64,000 bases of DNA, from positions 1 through 64,000 of the IMG/VR virus record IMGVR_UViG_3300032323_001070. One strand, given 5' to 3'. Of this stretch, positions 16,867 to 26,800 are shown piece by piece (position 1 is the stretch's first letter; each line of letters starts with the position of its first letter). Source of the stretch: a virus. The notes under the pieces were generated by a model. It worked only from the letters and a program-made list of their open reading frames with translations, was not told the origin of the DNA and ran no database searches. A program made the position numbers and the translations under genes.

Positions 16867-17366
16867 GATATCTTAAAAATAAAACTCTATCTAAGTATAG
16901 TGCTAGTGACGATTCTCTATTCGTTAATCAATATGGTAGAGCGGTAATGGATCTCACAGGCGGTCTTAGAATACCAAAAGGTACTACAGCCCAACGTCCC
17001 TTGCTCACAGGTGTAGATATGTCAGGTGGTGCCAACGGAATGATACGTTACAACACTACAACTAATTCTATAGAAGCATACGTAGCAGGAGTATGGGAAA
17101 TTGTTAGAGCTCCGGGAGCTACAGCTATCACAAAACAAACACTAGGCCCTGGCAACGATTTACAAACCACATTTGGTCCGTTGGTACAAGAACCAAGTTC
17201 AGAAAATAACATAATAGTTTTAGTTGAAAACGTTATGCAGATATCTGATACCAACTATAATTTGGCCTACAACTATCTAGGTGTACAAGGTGACACACGC
17301 ATAGTGTTTACCAGTCCTGTACCAACAGACAAGTATATCACAATATTTTACGGATATTCTAACTAA
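16863..17366 (+). CDS. Fibre-like structural protein, 167 aa
   Basis: The segment GGLRIPKGTTAQRPLLTGV...GMIRYNTTTNSIEAYVAGVWE (about 33-80) is a motif seen at ends of phage fibre proteins: a strand, a short loop, then an N/T-rich repeat ending in a Trp. The same motif recurs near the C-termini of the 361- and 350-aa proteins downstream, so they share a tip domain. The C-terminus (VFTSPVPTDKYITIFYGYSN) is beta-rich. Starts by ATGA overlap with the previous gene. Confidence 0.65.
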   Translation: MRYLKNKTLSKYSASDDSLFVNQYGRAVMDLTGGLRIPKGTTAQRPLLTGVDMSGGANGMIRYNTTTNSIEAYVAGVWEIVRAPGATAITKQTLGPGNDLQTTFGPLVQEPSSENNIIVLVENVMQISDTNYNLAYNYLGVQGDTRIVFTSPVPTDKYITIFYGYSN

Positions 17367-17368
17367 TC

Positions 17369-18454
17369 ATGTCACAACTGGGGCGAATTTCAGGACCGTT
17401 ACTACTCAACAATCTGTTGAGAGATGGTACCGATTTATCTTTTAGAAATTTAGCGGTCAGCCCTGACTTACTTAAATTAAAAGTCAACAACAACAGAGTT
17501 GGTATTAATACTGACAATCCGTCATTCGATCTTGATGTAGTCGGAACCACAAACCTCAGCGCAGATCTGACGGCTACTGGAACTACAGCTAGATTTGAAA
17601 ATATTATTTTTAACTCTAACGGTAGCGTTACAACAGTAACAGGACCTATTATCATCAACCCTGCTGGTGGTGCAAATTCCTACATGGAATATCGTGGAAA
17701 GTCTAGAAGTGCGCAATTGGAATTTTTTGATAACAGAATTTCAAACACTATTTTAAATCAAAATATCGAAGTACGTCCTAGCGGCACAGGCGACCTCGAA
17801 GTATATGCAAACACAAATGTCTATGGAAATTTAAACACCAGTGTTGACATTAGACTAGACGGAAATGTTAGAATTGACGGATCAGCGATTGTTATTGGTA
17901 ATAATCCCTTAGACACTGTCGCATTTGTTCCTGATTTTACGCAAGACATCAATCCCGGAGTAACCGGAACTTATAAACTAGGTGATACTGGGCTACGTTG
18001 GAAAGAAACTCACATCAACACAGCCAGCGGTTTTGTTAATACCAGCACAACTACCGCTATTATCAGTGAACAGCTAAGAGCTACATCAAACATTATTTCT
18101 ACAGATCAGTCAAACGATAACATCGTTCTAGCGGCAGATTCTGGAAATGTTACTATTGAAAGTTTTACGTTCAACGGCAACAGCATTTCTGCTCCTTTAA
18201 ATACCATTTTAAACTTCACAGGCACTGGAAGAGGATATGTAAGATTTGAAGGTACGAACGGATTTAGAGTTCCCTACGGTACCAGAGATCAACGTACTCC
18301 TTACGAAGCTGGAGCTACCCGTTGGAATTCTGACGATGATTGGTTAGAGTGTTTTGACGGCACAGTTTGGCAAGTGTCCACAGGTGGCGGTAAAACTATT
18401 TCTGTAGCGGAAATGGAAGAGACTGTTAACATATTCAACCTCATCCTGGCATAA
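17369..18454 (+). CDS. Fibre-like structural protein, paralogue 1, 361 aa
   Basis: Starts with GRISGPLLLNNLLRDGTDLSF, followed by VNNNRVGINTDNPSFDLDVVG, a pattern of fibre proteins with many short strands. The next gene begins GRISGPLLKANLVRDGVDLAF and shares VGINxxxPxxxLDVVGTT and the IEVRPSGTGDLEVYANTNVYG-type block, so the two are tandem paralogues. The C-terminal tip has RDQRTPYEAGATRWNSDDDW. It lies 2 nt after the previous stop, consistent with translational coupling. Confidence 0.7.
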   Translation: MSQLGRISGPLLLNNLLRDGTDLSFRNLAVSPDLLKLKVNNNRVGINTDNPSFDLDVVGTTNLSADLTATGTTARFENIIFNSNGSVTTVTGPIIINPAGGANSYMEYRGKSRSAQLEFFDNRISNTILNQNIEVRPSGTGDLEVYANTNVYGNLNTSVDIRLDGNVRIDGSAIVIGNNPLDTVAFVPDFTQDINPGVTGTYKLGDTGLRWKETHINTASGFVNTSTTTAIISEQLRATSNIISTDQSNDNIVLAADSGNVTIESFTFNGNSISAPLNTILNFTGTGRGYVRFEGTNGFRVPYGTRDQRTPYEAGATRWNSDDDWLECFDGTVWQVSTGGGKTISVAEMEETVNIFNLILA

Positions 18455-18468
18455 AATCCAAAAAAAGA

Positions 18469-18474
18469 TAAATA
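18469..18474 (+). promoter_or_regulatory. Late promoter core with structured 5' leader
   Basis: GATAAATA begins a leader of about 105 nt before ATG 18585. The leader holds AGCCC-CT-GGGCT (about 18529-18540) and CGGTG-AAA-CACCG (about 18556-18568) hairpins and then AAGGAGAG, so ribosome access could depend on RNA folding. Confidence 0.5.
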
Positions 18475-18584
18475 TCATTAACAGAGGCAGATCAACCTTT
18501 GTTCTATTCCTGTGGTAAACCAGCATAGAGCCCCTGGGCTGAAAATTCGGTTAACGGTGAAACACCGGGTATTAAGGAGAGCTC

Positions 18585-19637
18585 ATGGCTATTGGTCGCA
18601 TTTCGGGGCCGCTCTTAAAGGCGAATCTCGTCCGTGACGGGGTAGATCTGGCCTTTGAGACCGACCTACTATACTTAGATGTCAATAACTCCAGAATAGG
18701 AATTAATTCTGCTGCTCCTCAATACGCACTAGATGTAGTTGGTACTACAAGAACCACAGACCTTAGAGTCGACAATCAATTTGATATCGGTAATTTCACG
18801 ATTACTGGTAACACAATCAGCAGTGATCTAAACACAATAAATTTACAACCTTCCGGCGACGAGCCTGTAATCTATCATTCTAGATTACAGATCGACGATA
18901 TTAATTTCCAAGCCAATGTAATTTCTACACTATCTTCTAACGTAGATTTAGAAATTAGAACCAGTGGAACTGGAGACTTGGATGTATATGCTGATACTAA
19001 CATCTACGGCAGTTTATATGTAACTGGCAACATACAAGCCGGCGGCAACTTAACTATCGGCGGGGACATTACCATTGGTGATTCACCAACAGACAGCGTA
19101 GTGATCAATGCTAGGATTAACAGTGACCTAATACCCGAAACAGACAATACCTATAGTTTAGGTAATTCATCTTTCCGTTGGGCTAGCCTAACAACTAACA
19201 ATTTATTTGCCACTACTTTAAATTTACAAACATTAACAGTAGGTAACATTTCGTTATCTAACTCAACTATTACTACTACAAGTAATACAGATTTAATTTT
19301 AGATCCAAACGGCACAGGGGTTGTTAGAACAGGCAATTTCACTATCGGAACCAACACAATTAGAAATACAGTGTCGGGTGCTATCACTTTGTTCGAAGCA
19401 AGTGGTACAGGCTATTTTAAAATCACAGGAACTAATGCCTTTGTTCCTCCGAAGGGTGGTAGCGGTACTCGTCCTACTCTATACGCAGAAGAAGGCATGA
19501 CAAGATACAATACAGATTCTAAGGCATTAGAAATCTGGAACGGAACACAATGGGCTAGCCCTGCTGGTACTTCTGGAGCGGTCAGTGAAACACAAGCAGA
19601 AGATATCGCGGCAAGATTCTCATTAATATTAGGATAA
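18585..19637 (+). CDS. Fibre-like structural protein, paralogue 2, 350 aa
   Basis: Tandem paralogue of the preceding 361-aa protein: same N-terminal GRISGPLL..NLVRDGVDLAF, same central RTSGTGDLDVYADTNIYGS and same C-terminal tip (GGSGTRPTLYAEEGMTRYNT..LEIWNGTQW). It has its own late promoter and a structured leader, unlike its twin, so the two products could be expressed at different levels or times. Probably a fibre subunit or alternative receptor-binding protein. Confidence 0.7.
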   Translation: MAIGRISGPLLKANLVRDGVDLAFETDLLYLDVNNSRIGINSAAPQYALDVVGTTRTTDLRVDNQFDIGNFTITGNTISSDLNTINLQPSGDEPVIYHSRLQIDDINFQANVISTLSSNVDLEIRTSGTGDLDVYADTNIYGSLYVTGNIQAGGNLTIGGDITIGDSPTDSVVINARINSDLIPETDNTYSLGNSSFRWASLTTNNLFATTLNLQTLTVGNISLSNSTITTTSNTDLILDPNGTGVVRTGNFTIGTNTIRNTVSGAITLFEASGTGYFKITGTNAFVPPKGGSGTRPTLYAEEGMTRYNTDSKALEIWNGTQWASPAGTSGAVSETQAEDIAARFSLILG

Positions 19638-19649
19638 GGGGTATAGAAA

Positions 19650-19979
19650 ATGCCAACCGTATTTAAACATGCAGTAACTACAGACATTGGAACAGTTCCT
19701 ATCGATGTATTGCAGATCGATGAAGGAGTCAAGTCCACAGTGATTGGATGTAACTTAGCCAACACCACAGACGATGACGTGATCGTAGATGTATTTGTAG
19801 TTGATGAAAATTCAACACAGGCATATTACGTTAGAGGTTTAATGATTCCTCCGTATAATGCTGCTAAGATCATTACAAACAGTGAAAAACTAATATTACC
19901 AGCAACTGCGGGTTTAAGAATAGTCAGCGATACCGAAAACAGTGTTGACGCTACCATAAGTTATGTTGAGATATCATAA
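19650..19979 (+). CDS. Putative structural protein, 109 aa
   Basis: A small beta-rich protein (MPTVFKHAVTTDIGTVPIDVL..., VIVDVFVVDENSTQAYYVRGLMIPP) similar in style to small virion proteins found in fibre clusters of T4-like phages. It is followed 11 nt later by another small gene with an AAGGAGA box. No enzymatic motif or named family is recognised. Confidence 0.6.
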   Translation: MPTVFKHAVTTDIGTVPIDVLQIDEGVKSTVIGCNLANTTDDDVIVDVFVVDENSTQAYYVRGLMIPPYNAAKIITNSEKLILPATAGLRIVSDTENSVDATISYVEIS

Positions 19980-19990
19980 GGAGACGTGCT

Positions 19991-20350
19991 ATGAGTAACT
20001 ATTTTTTAGGAAGATCTCCAGAAGAATTAATCGGTAATAATTTCAAATATTTCTACGCTCTAAGAAGAAATGACGAAGGCGATATTTGGTTTGCTAGAGT
20101 TAACATGTTGAGCAGAGAGGATTCTGTAACTATCAATAATCCCGGAACTGCTGAAGATAATTTTGATGGTTTCGAAGCTGGAGTGGATTTCTTTGACGGA
20201 AGAGATGCAGATACCAGAGAATTAGAATATCCAAATTTGAAGTACGAACAGTATAGATGGGATGATACCAGCATCTATTACTATATCGATGATGACGGTC
20301 AGCTGGTAGCAAGAACGCATACAAAGTACGCTTATCCGAGCGGACTATAA
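19991..20350 (+). CDS. Putative structural protein, 119 aa
   Basis: Begins MSNYFLGRSPEELIGNNFKYFYALRRNDEGDIWFARVNM, a pattern I recall from T4-like marine phages as a virion protein of unknown role. It is acidic and Tyr-rich in the C-terminal half (LEYPNLKYEQYRWDDTSIYYY). Ribosome-binding site AAGGAGA at about 19979. It precedes the large carbohydrate-binding protein. Confidence 0.65.
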   Translation: MSNYFLGRSPEELIGNNFKYFYALRRNDEGDIWFARVNMLSREDSVTINNPGTAEDNFDGFEAGVDFFDGRDADTRELEYPNLKYEQYRWDDTSIYYYIDDDGQLVARTHTKYAYPSGL

Positions 20351-20363
20351 CTGTAAGATGTAA

Positions 20364-20369
20364 TAAATA
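20364..20369 (+). promoter_or_regulatory. Late promoter core
   Basis: AATAAATA lies 27 nt before the start at 20396; the leader contains TTGGAG. Confidence 0.5.
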
Positions 20370-20395
20370 CATATAATTGATATTTGGAGCTATAA

Positions 20396-23300
20396 ATGGC
20401 TGAGTTTAAACTAGGTAGAATTAAATTTGTATGGAAAGGTGCATGGGCAGCGAGTACAACATTCGTCAAAGATGACGTCGTAAGATATGGCGGTAAGTCA
20501 TATGTTTGCGTAGAGGGACACACCTCAGGAATCGCCGCTGGCGGCTTCGAAACTGCTCTAACAGCAGGAAGATGGAGCTTAATGACCGACGGTCAAGCAT
20601 GGAATAGTAATTGGGCCACTGGCACATACTACAAAGTCAATGACGTTGTGAGATATGGCGGACGATCATATATTGCTAACACATCGCACACATCTGCTGC
20701 TACATCAACACTGGGTCTTGAAAACGACCAATCTAAATGGGACATTTTCAATGACGGTATTGCATACGCTGGTACTTGGTCATTCCCAACACGATTTAAA
20801 GTAAACGATGTTGTGGCCTACGGTGGACAGCTTTACATTTGTACTACACATCATACCAGTTCTTCAGTATTCGCAACTGGGAATTTCGCAGTGTTTGCAA
20901 CTGGTTTACAATTTGAAGGCATATATGACAACGCAACAAGCTATCAGCCAGGCGATGTTGTTGTCTACGGCGCAAACAGCTATGTAGCGATCCAAACAAC
21001 TGTAGGTAATTTACCAACCAATCCTAGTTTTTGGTCAGCAGTAACACAGGGTGTACAATATAGATCAACTTACAGCGGTGCAACAGCCTATAGAAAAGGC
21101 GATATTGTAGCCTATGGTGGATATACCTATGCAGCCAAACAAGACACCACTGGCAATGCTCCTACCGACGCTGCAAATTGGGATCTATTAAACAAAGGTT
21201 ATACATTAATCGGTGCTTACAGCGGCGCCACAGCATACAAGCCAGGTGAATTAGTCACTTATGGTGGTAATGTCTACGCTGCAAAAACAGACACTACAGG
21301 AAATTTACCAACCAGCACAGCACAATGGGATGTATTCACCAAAGGCCTTAACTGGTTAGGAACATACAGTGCAGGTACAGCATATGCCCCAGGCGATGTT
21401 GTAAAATACGGAGCAAGAATATTCGTTAATATCCAAGCTGGCACAGGAAATCTTCCAACTAACGTCAGCTTCTGGAACGTGCTTAACGACGGTGTTCGCT
21501 CTGCAGGTACTTACGCAGACGCCACAGAATATCTAGTAGGCGATATCGTACGCTATGGCGGTAGAAGTTATATCTGTATTCTAGGCCATACATCAAACAA
21601 TGCAACTAACATAGAACCTCCAAATGCCACATACTGGCAGCTACTAGCAGCAGGTATGAATTGGAGAGGCAACTACAGTGCTGTTACAGAATATGAATTA
21701 GATGATGTTGTTAACTATGCAGGTAGTTCTTGGATCAGTATCGACAACGATAACACAGGAAATCAACCAGATGCTTCACCTTTAAGATGGGCATTGGTAG
21801 CACAGACTGGTAACTTATCACCAATCCTAACTACCACAGGTGATACTTTCCGTTACGGTGCATCAGCAGTTGAAAGATTGCCGGTTGGACAAGAAGGACA
21901 AATTCTTGTTGTAAACAACAATTTACCTCGTTGGGAAGATAACAACGAAACTAGAAACGTTTATTATGTTACACCAGAAGGCAGCAACTCTAATGATGGT
22001 TTATCATATAACAGAGCATTTGCTTCAGTTAGATATGCCTGCACACAGGTAAGAGGTGCTAACTTTACCGGCTCTATCAGCGGCACTACTTTAACTGTAA
22101 CACTGGTAACATTAGGAACATTATCAGTAGGACAGGTAGTCTACGGTACAGGTATAGCACCTGTGAGAATTGCTTCTTTTGCTAGTGGTTCTGGTTTGAC
22201 AGGAACATACAATTTAGATTCTGCAAGAACATTTTCAAGCGGCTCACTAAGATCAGCAAGACCTGCTACAATCTATATCAAGGCAGGAACATACACCGAA
22301 ACATTGCCTATCGTTGTACCAGAAAGCGTACATATCATTGGTGACGGACAGAGGAATACCACAGTCCAACCAGCCAGCGGTGTTAGTGCTGACGGTTCAA
22401 CTTTAAATACTCGTTCAACAATGTTCTTGATGAGTGATGCCAGCATGTTATCAGGTATATGCATGATAGGCATGACTGGTTTTGCGATCGGTGCAAGCCC
22501 AAGCAATATCACAACATCAACTGTTGGTGGAGTATTTGTGGCATTTAACCCTGACAGTCCAATATTAACTAAGAGCCCTTACATTACAGATTGTTCAGCT
22601 TTCTCATCAGGCGGCACTGGTGCTGTAGTTGATGGTTCATTACACTCAACTGGAAATAAATCAATGCTGTTCCATGCATTTACAAACATCAACGACAACG
22701 GTGTAGGTTTCTGGGTATCAAATGCAGGTAGAGCAGAAATTGTTTCTTGCTTTACATACTACTGCGCATTTGGTTATGCAGCATCAGAAGGCGGTCAGAT
22801 CCGTGCGTTGAATGGTAACTGCTCATACGGGGAGTATGGTGCAGCCAGCGTGGGTTTTGATCCTTCAGAAACCCCAGTAACTGCGGCGTTGTATGGTCAA
22901 GAACTTAACTATCTAATTGAAAATGGCGAGTTCGTTAGCAGCGAGATTATCACTGGACAAAGCTCAGGTGCAACAGCACGAGTATTAATCAATCAACCTT
23001 CTGCTAATAAACTGTACTTTAAACAAGTTACTGGGTCGTTTACATCTGGTGAAGTTATTACCGGCGGCAGCGGAGCAAGAGCTACGGTTAATGCGGGCAT
23101 TGGAGTAGCTGGACAGAAAGGATTTATTTTAGTAGTTGACGGACTAACAGAGGAACCAAGAGCAGGTGGATCTATCACTATCGCAGGTGATGCAGTGTCA
23201 TACGTTATCCAATCTGTGTCTGAGTATACTGCTGTTCCTGCAACTTATAAACCAGCAGGTTTCGCGATCATTGTGTTAACTAACGAAAAAGGAACTAGTT

Positions 23301-23779
23301 CGGCAGAAGACGCAGCAACTACTATCAGATACAAATATAGTAAAGTACGCTTAACAGGACACGATTTCTTAAGTATCGGAACCGGAGGCATAGCTACAAC
23401 TAATCATCCAAACGATCCGATCCAAGCTCCGTCGCAGGCTGACGAGGTTATTGAATTGTTCCCCGGACGTGTATTCTATGTATCAACAGACCAAGACGGT
23501 AACTTCCGTGTTGGCGAATATTTCCGAGTTGACCAAGCAACAGGTACTGCTACTTTGAATGCTAATGCGTTTAACTTGGCAGGTTTGAGTTCGTTACGAT
23601 TGGGTTCGATCGGTGCTCAATTAGGAGCAACGATTAACGAATTCTCAACAGATGAAACATTAAGCGGAGCGTCTAACACCGCAGTTCCGACAGAATTTGC
23701 AGTTAAGACATATGTAGACAACAAGAGTAGTGAAACATACTTGCTGAATCTTGCAACGTCAGTGGCATTCGGCGCATAA
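20396..23779 (+). CDS. Large fibre/adhesin with nine carbohydrate-binding-like repeats, 1127 aa
   Basis: Nine repeats of 46-55 residues occupy about residues 12-475, each of the form W-x-G-x-Y/W...Y-x-x-GDVV-x-YGG-x-x-Y...W, the layout of CBM5/12-type chitin/carbohydrate-binding modules (for example GTYSAGTAYAPGDVVKYG). After a linker, residues about 520-760 carry a GSNSNDGLSYNRAFASVR..TIYIKAGTYTE pattern typical of pectin-lyase-like beta-helices. The C-terminus ends in a TEFAVKTYVDNK connector. It probably binds host surface glycan. It has its own late promoter and lies in the fibre module; a repeat of the same type occurs inside the neck protein at 35834-37225. Confidence 0.75.
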   Translation: MAEFKLGRIKFVWKGAWAASTTFVKDDVVRYGGKSYVCVEGHTSGIAAGGFETALTAGRWSLMTDGQAWNSNWATGTYYKVNDVVRYGGRSYIANTSHTSAATSTLGLENDQSKWDIFNDGIAYAGTWSFPTRFKVNDVVAYGGQLYICTTHHTSSSVFATGNFAVFATGLQFEGIYDNATSYQPGDVVVYGANSYVAIQTTVGNLPTNPSFWSAVTQGVQYRSTYSGATAYRKGDIVAYGGYTYAAKQDTTGNAPTDAANWDLLNKGYTLIGAYSGATAYKPGELVTYGGNVYAAKTDTTGNLPTSTAQWDVFTKGLNWLGTYSAGTAYAPGDVVKYGARIFVNIQAGTGNLPTNVSFWNVLNDGVRSAGTYADATEYLVGDIVRYGGRSYICILGHTSNNATNIEPPNATYWQLLAAGMNWRGNYSAVTEYELDDVVNYAGSSWISIDNDNTGNQPDASPLRWALVAQTGNLSPILTTTGDTFRYGASAVERLPVGQEGQILVVNNNLPRWEDNNETRNVYYVTPEGSNSNDGLSYNRAFASVRYACTQVRGANFTGSISGTTLTVTLVTLGTLSVGQVVYGTGIAPVRIASFASGSGLTGTYNLDSARTFSSGSLRSARPATIYIKAGTYTETLPIVVPESVHIIGDGQRNTTVQPASGVSADGSTLNTRSTMFLMSDASMLSGICMIGMTGFAIGASPSNITTSTVGGVFVAFNPDSPILTKSPYITDCSAFSSGGTGAVVDGSLHSTGNKSMLFHAFTNINDNGVGFWVSNAGRAEIVSCFTYYCAFGYAASEGGQIRALNGNCSYGEYGAASVGFDPSETPVTAALYGQELNYLIENGEFVSSEIITGQSSGATARVLINQPSANKLYFKQVTGSFTSGEVITGGSGARATVNAGIGVAGQKGFILVVDGLTEEPRAGGSITIAGDAVSYVIQSVSEYTAVPATYKPAGFAIIVLTNEKGTSSAEDAATTIRYKYSKVRLTGHDFLSIGTGGIATTNHPNDPIQAPSQADEVIELFPGRVFYVSTDQDGNFRVGEYFRVDQATGTATLNANAFNLAGLSSLRLGSIGAQLGATINEFSTDETLSGASNTAVPTEFAVKTYVDNKSSETYLLNLATSVAFGA
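20420..21820 (+). repeat. Nine-fold coding repeat (carbohydrate-binding-like module)
   Basis: About 140-165 bp units encode W-x-G...GDVV-x-YGG-x-x-Y modules. Units 4-7 are the most regular (GNLPTNPSFW, GNAPTDAANW, GNLPTSTAQW, GNLPTNVSFW), suggesting recent duplication. Confidence 0.8.
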
Positions 23780-23782
23780 ATA
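23777..23782 (+). promoter_or_regulatory. Late promoter core
   Basis: CATAAATA overlaps the stop codon of the preceding gene, 23 nt before ATG 23805; an AGAGGAA box lies in the leader. Confidence 0.5.
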
Positions 23783-23804
23783 AGGACTATAGAGGAAAAA
23801 TAAG

Positions 23805-26800
23805 ATGGCAAAAGCACTCGCATTTAATTACACATTCAATCCAGCAGCCGATTCGGTGACGATTGATGGCAACATATCGATCAAACGTGTGTTGCTGATA
23901 ACCAATGTTACAGATAACATTGTTATCCAAAATTTTGCAGATCCTGCAAAGAAAATTTTAAGTCGCAGCTATGATCAGGATGCCGACGAAACTACATTCG
24001 TATTACAATACGACTGTGCTTCGATGAGCGCCAGCGACAACTTACAAATTTTCTACGAAACTGATACGATCAGATTCCAACCAGACGAAACATTTATTGA
24101 CCCTGTGTCAAAAATGCGTGTATCTCAGCCAAATACGTTGATTGATACAGACTTTGAATATGGTCTACAAGCTACTAAATGGGAAACTTTAGAGCGTTTA
24201 AATCAAGTGCCAGCTTTCCACTCTGTAACAGGCGATACTCCTCTAACAAACATTTTAGATGTTACAGTCAGTGGTACTAACATTGTATCTGTAACAACTT
24301 CTAGTCCCCATGGTTTAACTGTAGGATTTCCGATTGACGTGCGAGGCGTTGACAGTCCTACAGCCGAAGGTACATTTATCGTTAAAAGAACTGGCGATAC
24401 TACATTTACCTACGAAGCAAGAGCAGTTCAAGCAGGTACAGCAACAGCCCCAGTGAGTATTTTAACTTCATATGTGAATATTACTCCTGGTCGATTCTAT
24501 GTAGGTTCTCAAATTCCTCTAGATGACAGTGTTTCAAATACCACAGGACCGATCGTAACTAACGCAGCTAGCCCAAGTACGCTAACTGTTAAGACCAACT
24601 ATACTCACGGTATGGCTGTAAGTTCTACTTACTATCTAGTCAATACCCTAAGTAACTCAAATACAAGCTTCAGTGCTCTCAGCGTTAGTGCTGGCGGTGA
24701 CGTTGAAGATCGTTCAGCGATCAGCTTATCGACTGGTAACTTCAGCATGTACGAACCATTCCACGATGGTACTAGACGTTTTGATATTTCAGACTCTGCT
24801 GTTGACACTATCAACGAAACACTGACAATTCCAAATCACGGTATGCTCACAGGCGATATGATCGCATATGTAGGCGTTAGTTCTGGCGGCGCATCACCTC
24901 AGGTAGCTTCAGTGGTTGGCGGTAGTTATCCGATTTCAGCAGGTAACTTGCCTGCATGGGCAGCAGGCACAGGTGCAGACGGCAAAATGCTATATGTGGT
25001 AAAAATCAACAACAACACCATTAGACTAGCTACCAACCCAAGAGATGCATATAATCAAACCAACTTAATTGGATTCACTGGAACAGGTTCTGGCACATTA
25101 ACATTTGCACACTTTATACGTGGAACCGATGTTGAAGAATATATCAGCACTATCACAGCCGCATCAGGTAGTTCTGAATTAGTGGTTACACTAGTATCTG
25201 GGTTTACCAATGACATGTTAAAGATTGTTCCAGAACAACAGTTTACAATCGCTGAATCAGCAGTATCAGGATTGAACGGTGTTTATTATGTTAAAACCTC
25301 AGGTTGGGATAAAGATGCTTCGACATTTACTATAATTGGCCCAACAAATTCCTCGGCTGCGCTAGCAGCTCAGGGCGCATCACAGACCTATACCATGGTC
25401 GACACTGGCGGAAACAACACAACATCGTTTGATAGATACAATTTTTTATTAAACACAGGCATGAGAATCATCGTACACAATGGTCCAACGATAAACCACA
25501 TGCGAGTATCGATGCACGATTGGAAATCTACCACAGCTAAGTTCTTTACTAGAGAAGCTATCCAGTCTGACCAGATCTTCATTAAAAATCACGGTTTAAC
25601 TGTAGGACAACCGCTGATGTTGATTCTAGGTGGTAATACATTGTCCGGCGGCACGGCCACAGACACTACAGTTTATTTCACGAATGTGATCAACAACGAC
25701 ACAATCCAGATAATGACCACAGAAACCGGCTCAGCAGGTGCAACTGGTCCTTATTCTCCAACTGTCGGTGTTACCGCAGCAACATTTGGTACACTAACTG
25801 CTGCTACATCTTTAGCGGGCGGTATTTATTCGTTACACCCAGGATTCCAAATCGCTAACTTCACTGCGCAAGGTACATCGGGTGGTAACGGTACTGGCCG
25901 TGACAGAGCTATTGGTAAGTTTACCACTGGCCCAGGATACTTATACGAAGGTGTTCCTATAGTTATCAAGACTGCCGCTGGCGCTACACAACCAGCACCG
26001 CTCACAGCCACAGTTGATACATATACCGCATATCAAAAATACTATGTAAGAACTGTTCTTTCTGCAGATAACAGATTAGAATTTTCATTGGGGTTACAAG
26101 AAAGTGCTGGTCCACTGATTGATTTTTCCGGCGCAACCACTGTGGGCTCAGGTTTCTTTGGATTTAGAATCGATGAAAACATATACGCGAACTCGTTCTA
26201 TCTAAAAAATCACGGCGGTCTTACTACAACGCAGACAGTCGGAACCACAGGTAGTCAGGGTACATATCCGGCAGGTATCGGATTCCCAGGACCATTGTTT
26301 GATAGAATTGTTGATCCGGGTACAGGCTACGATGGATTACCAAGAGTTAGAACTACACTAACCCAGGCGACTCCTATCGCTGGTCTAACAACTGCAACAG
26401 TTTATAACATGGTGCCAATCACCAACGATATCTGGAAGGTTATGGCTTGGTCAGATACAGCTCTACCAACTGGACAACCTACAGTACAATTTACCAACAT
26501 AGCCAGCAGAACATCGACTGTGGTTTTTGCTAACTCTGCTGTGGTTAATTTGAATGCTAACAGAATTGTTATTCCGTCACAGAGACTAGGCCAACTTACA
26601 GAAAATTCTGTTGTTCGATACAGAGCACAAGGTAACTTAAACATTCCTAGTTCATACACAGGATGGCCTGGCTTGATCGACAACAATCAATATATCGTAA
26701 GAAACGTTGTATCTAGTGCGTTCTTTGAAGTAGGTTTATTTACAACTCAGTCTTATGCAGCCAACGCAACAACTATCGTTCTAAACGATGCTACAGGACT

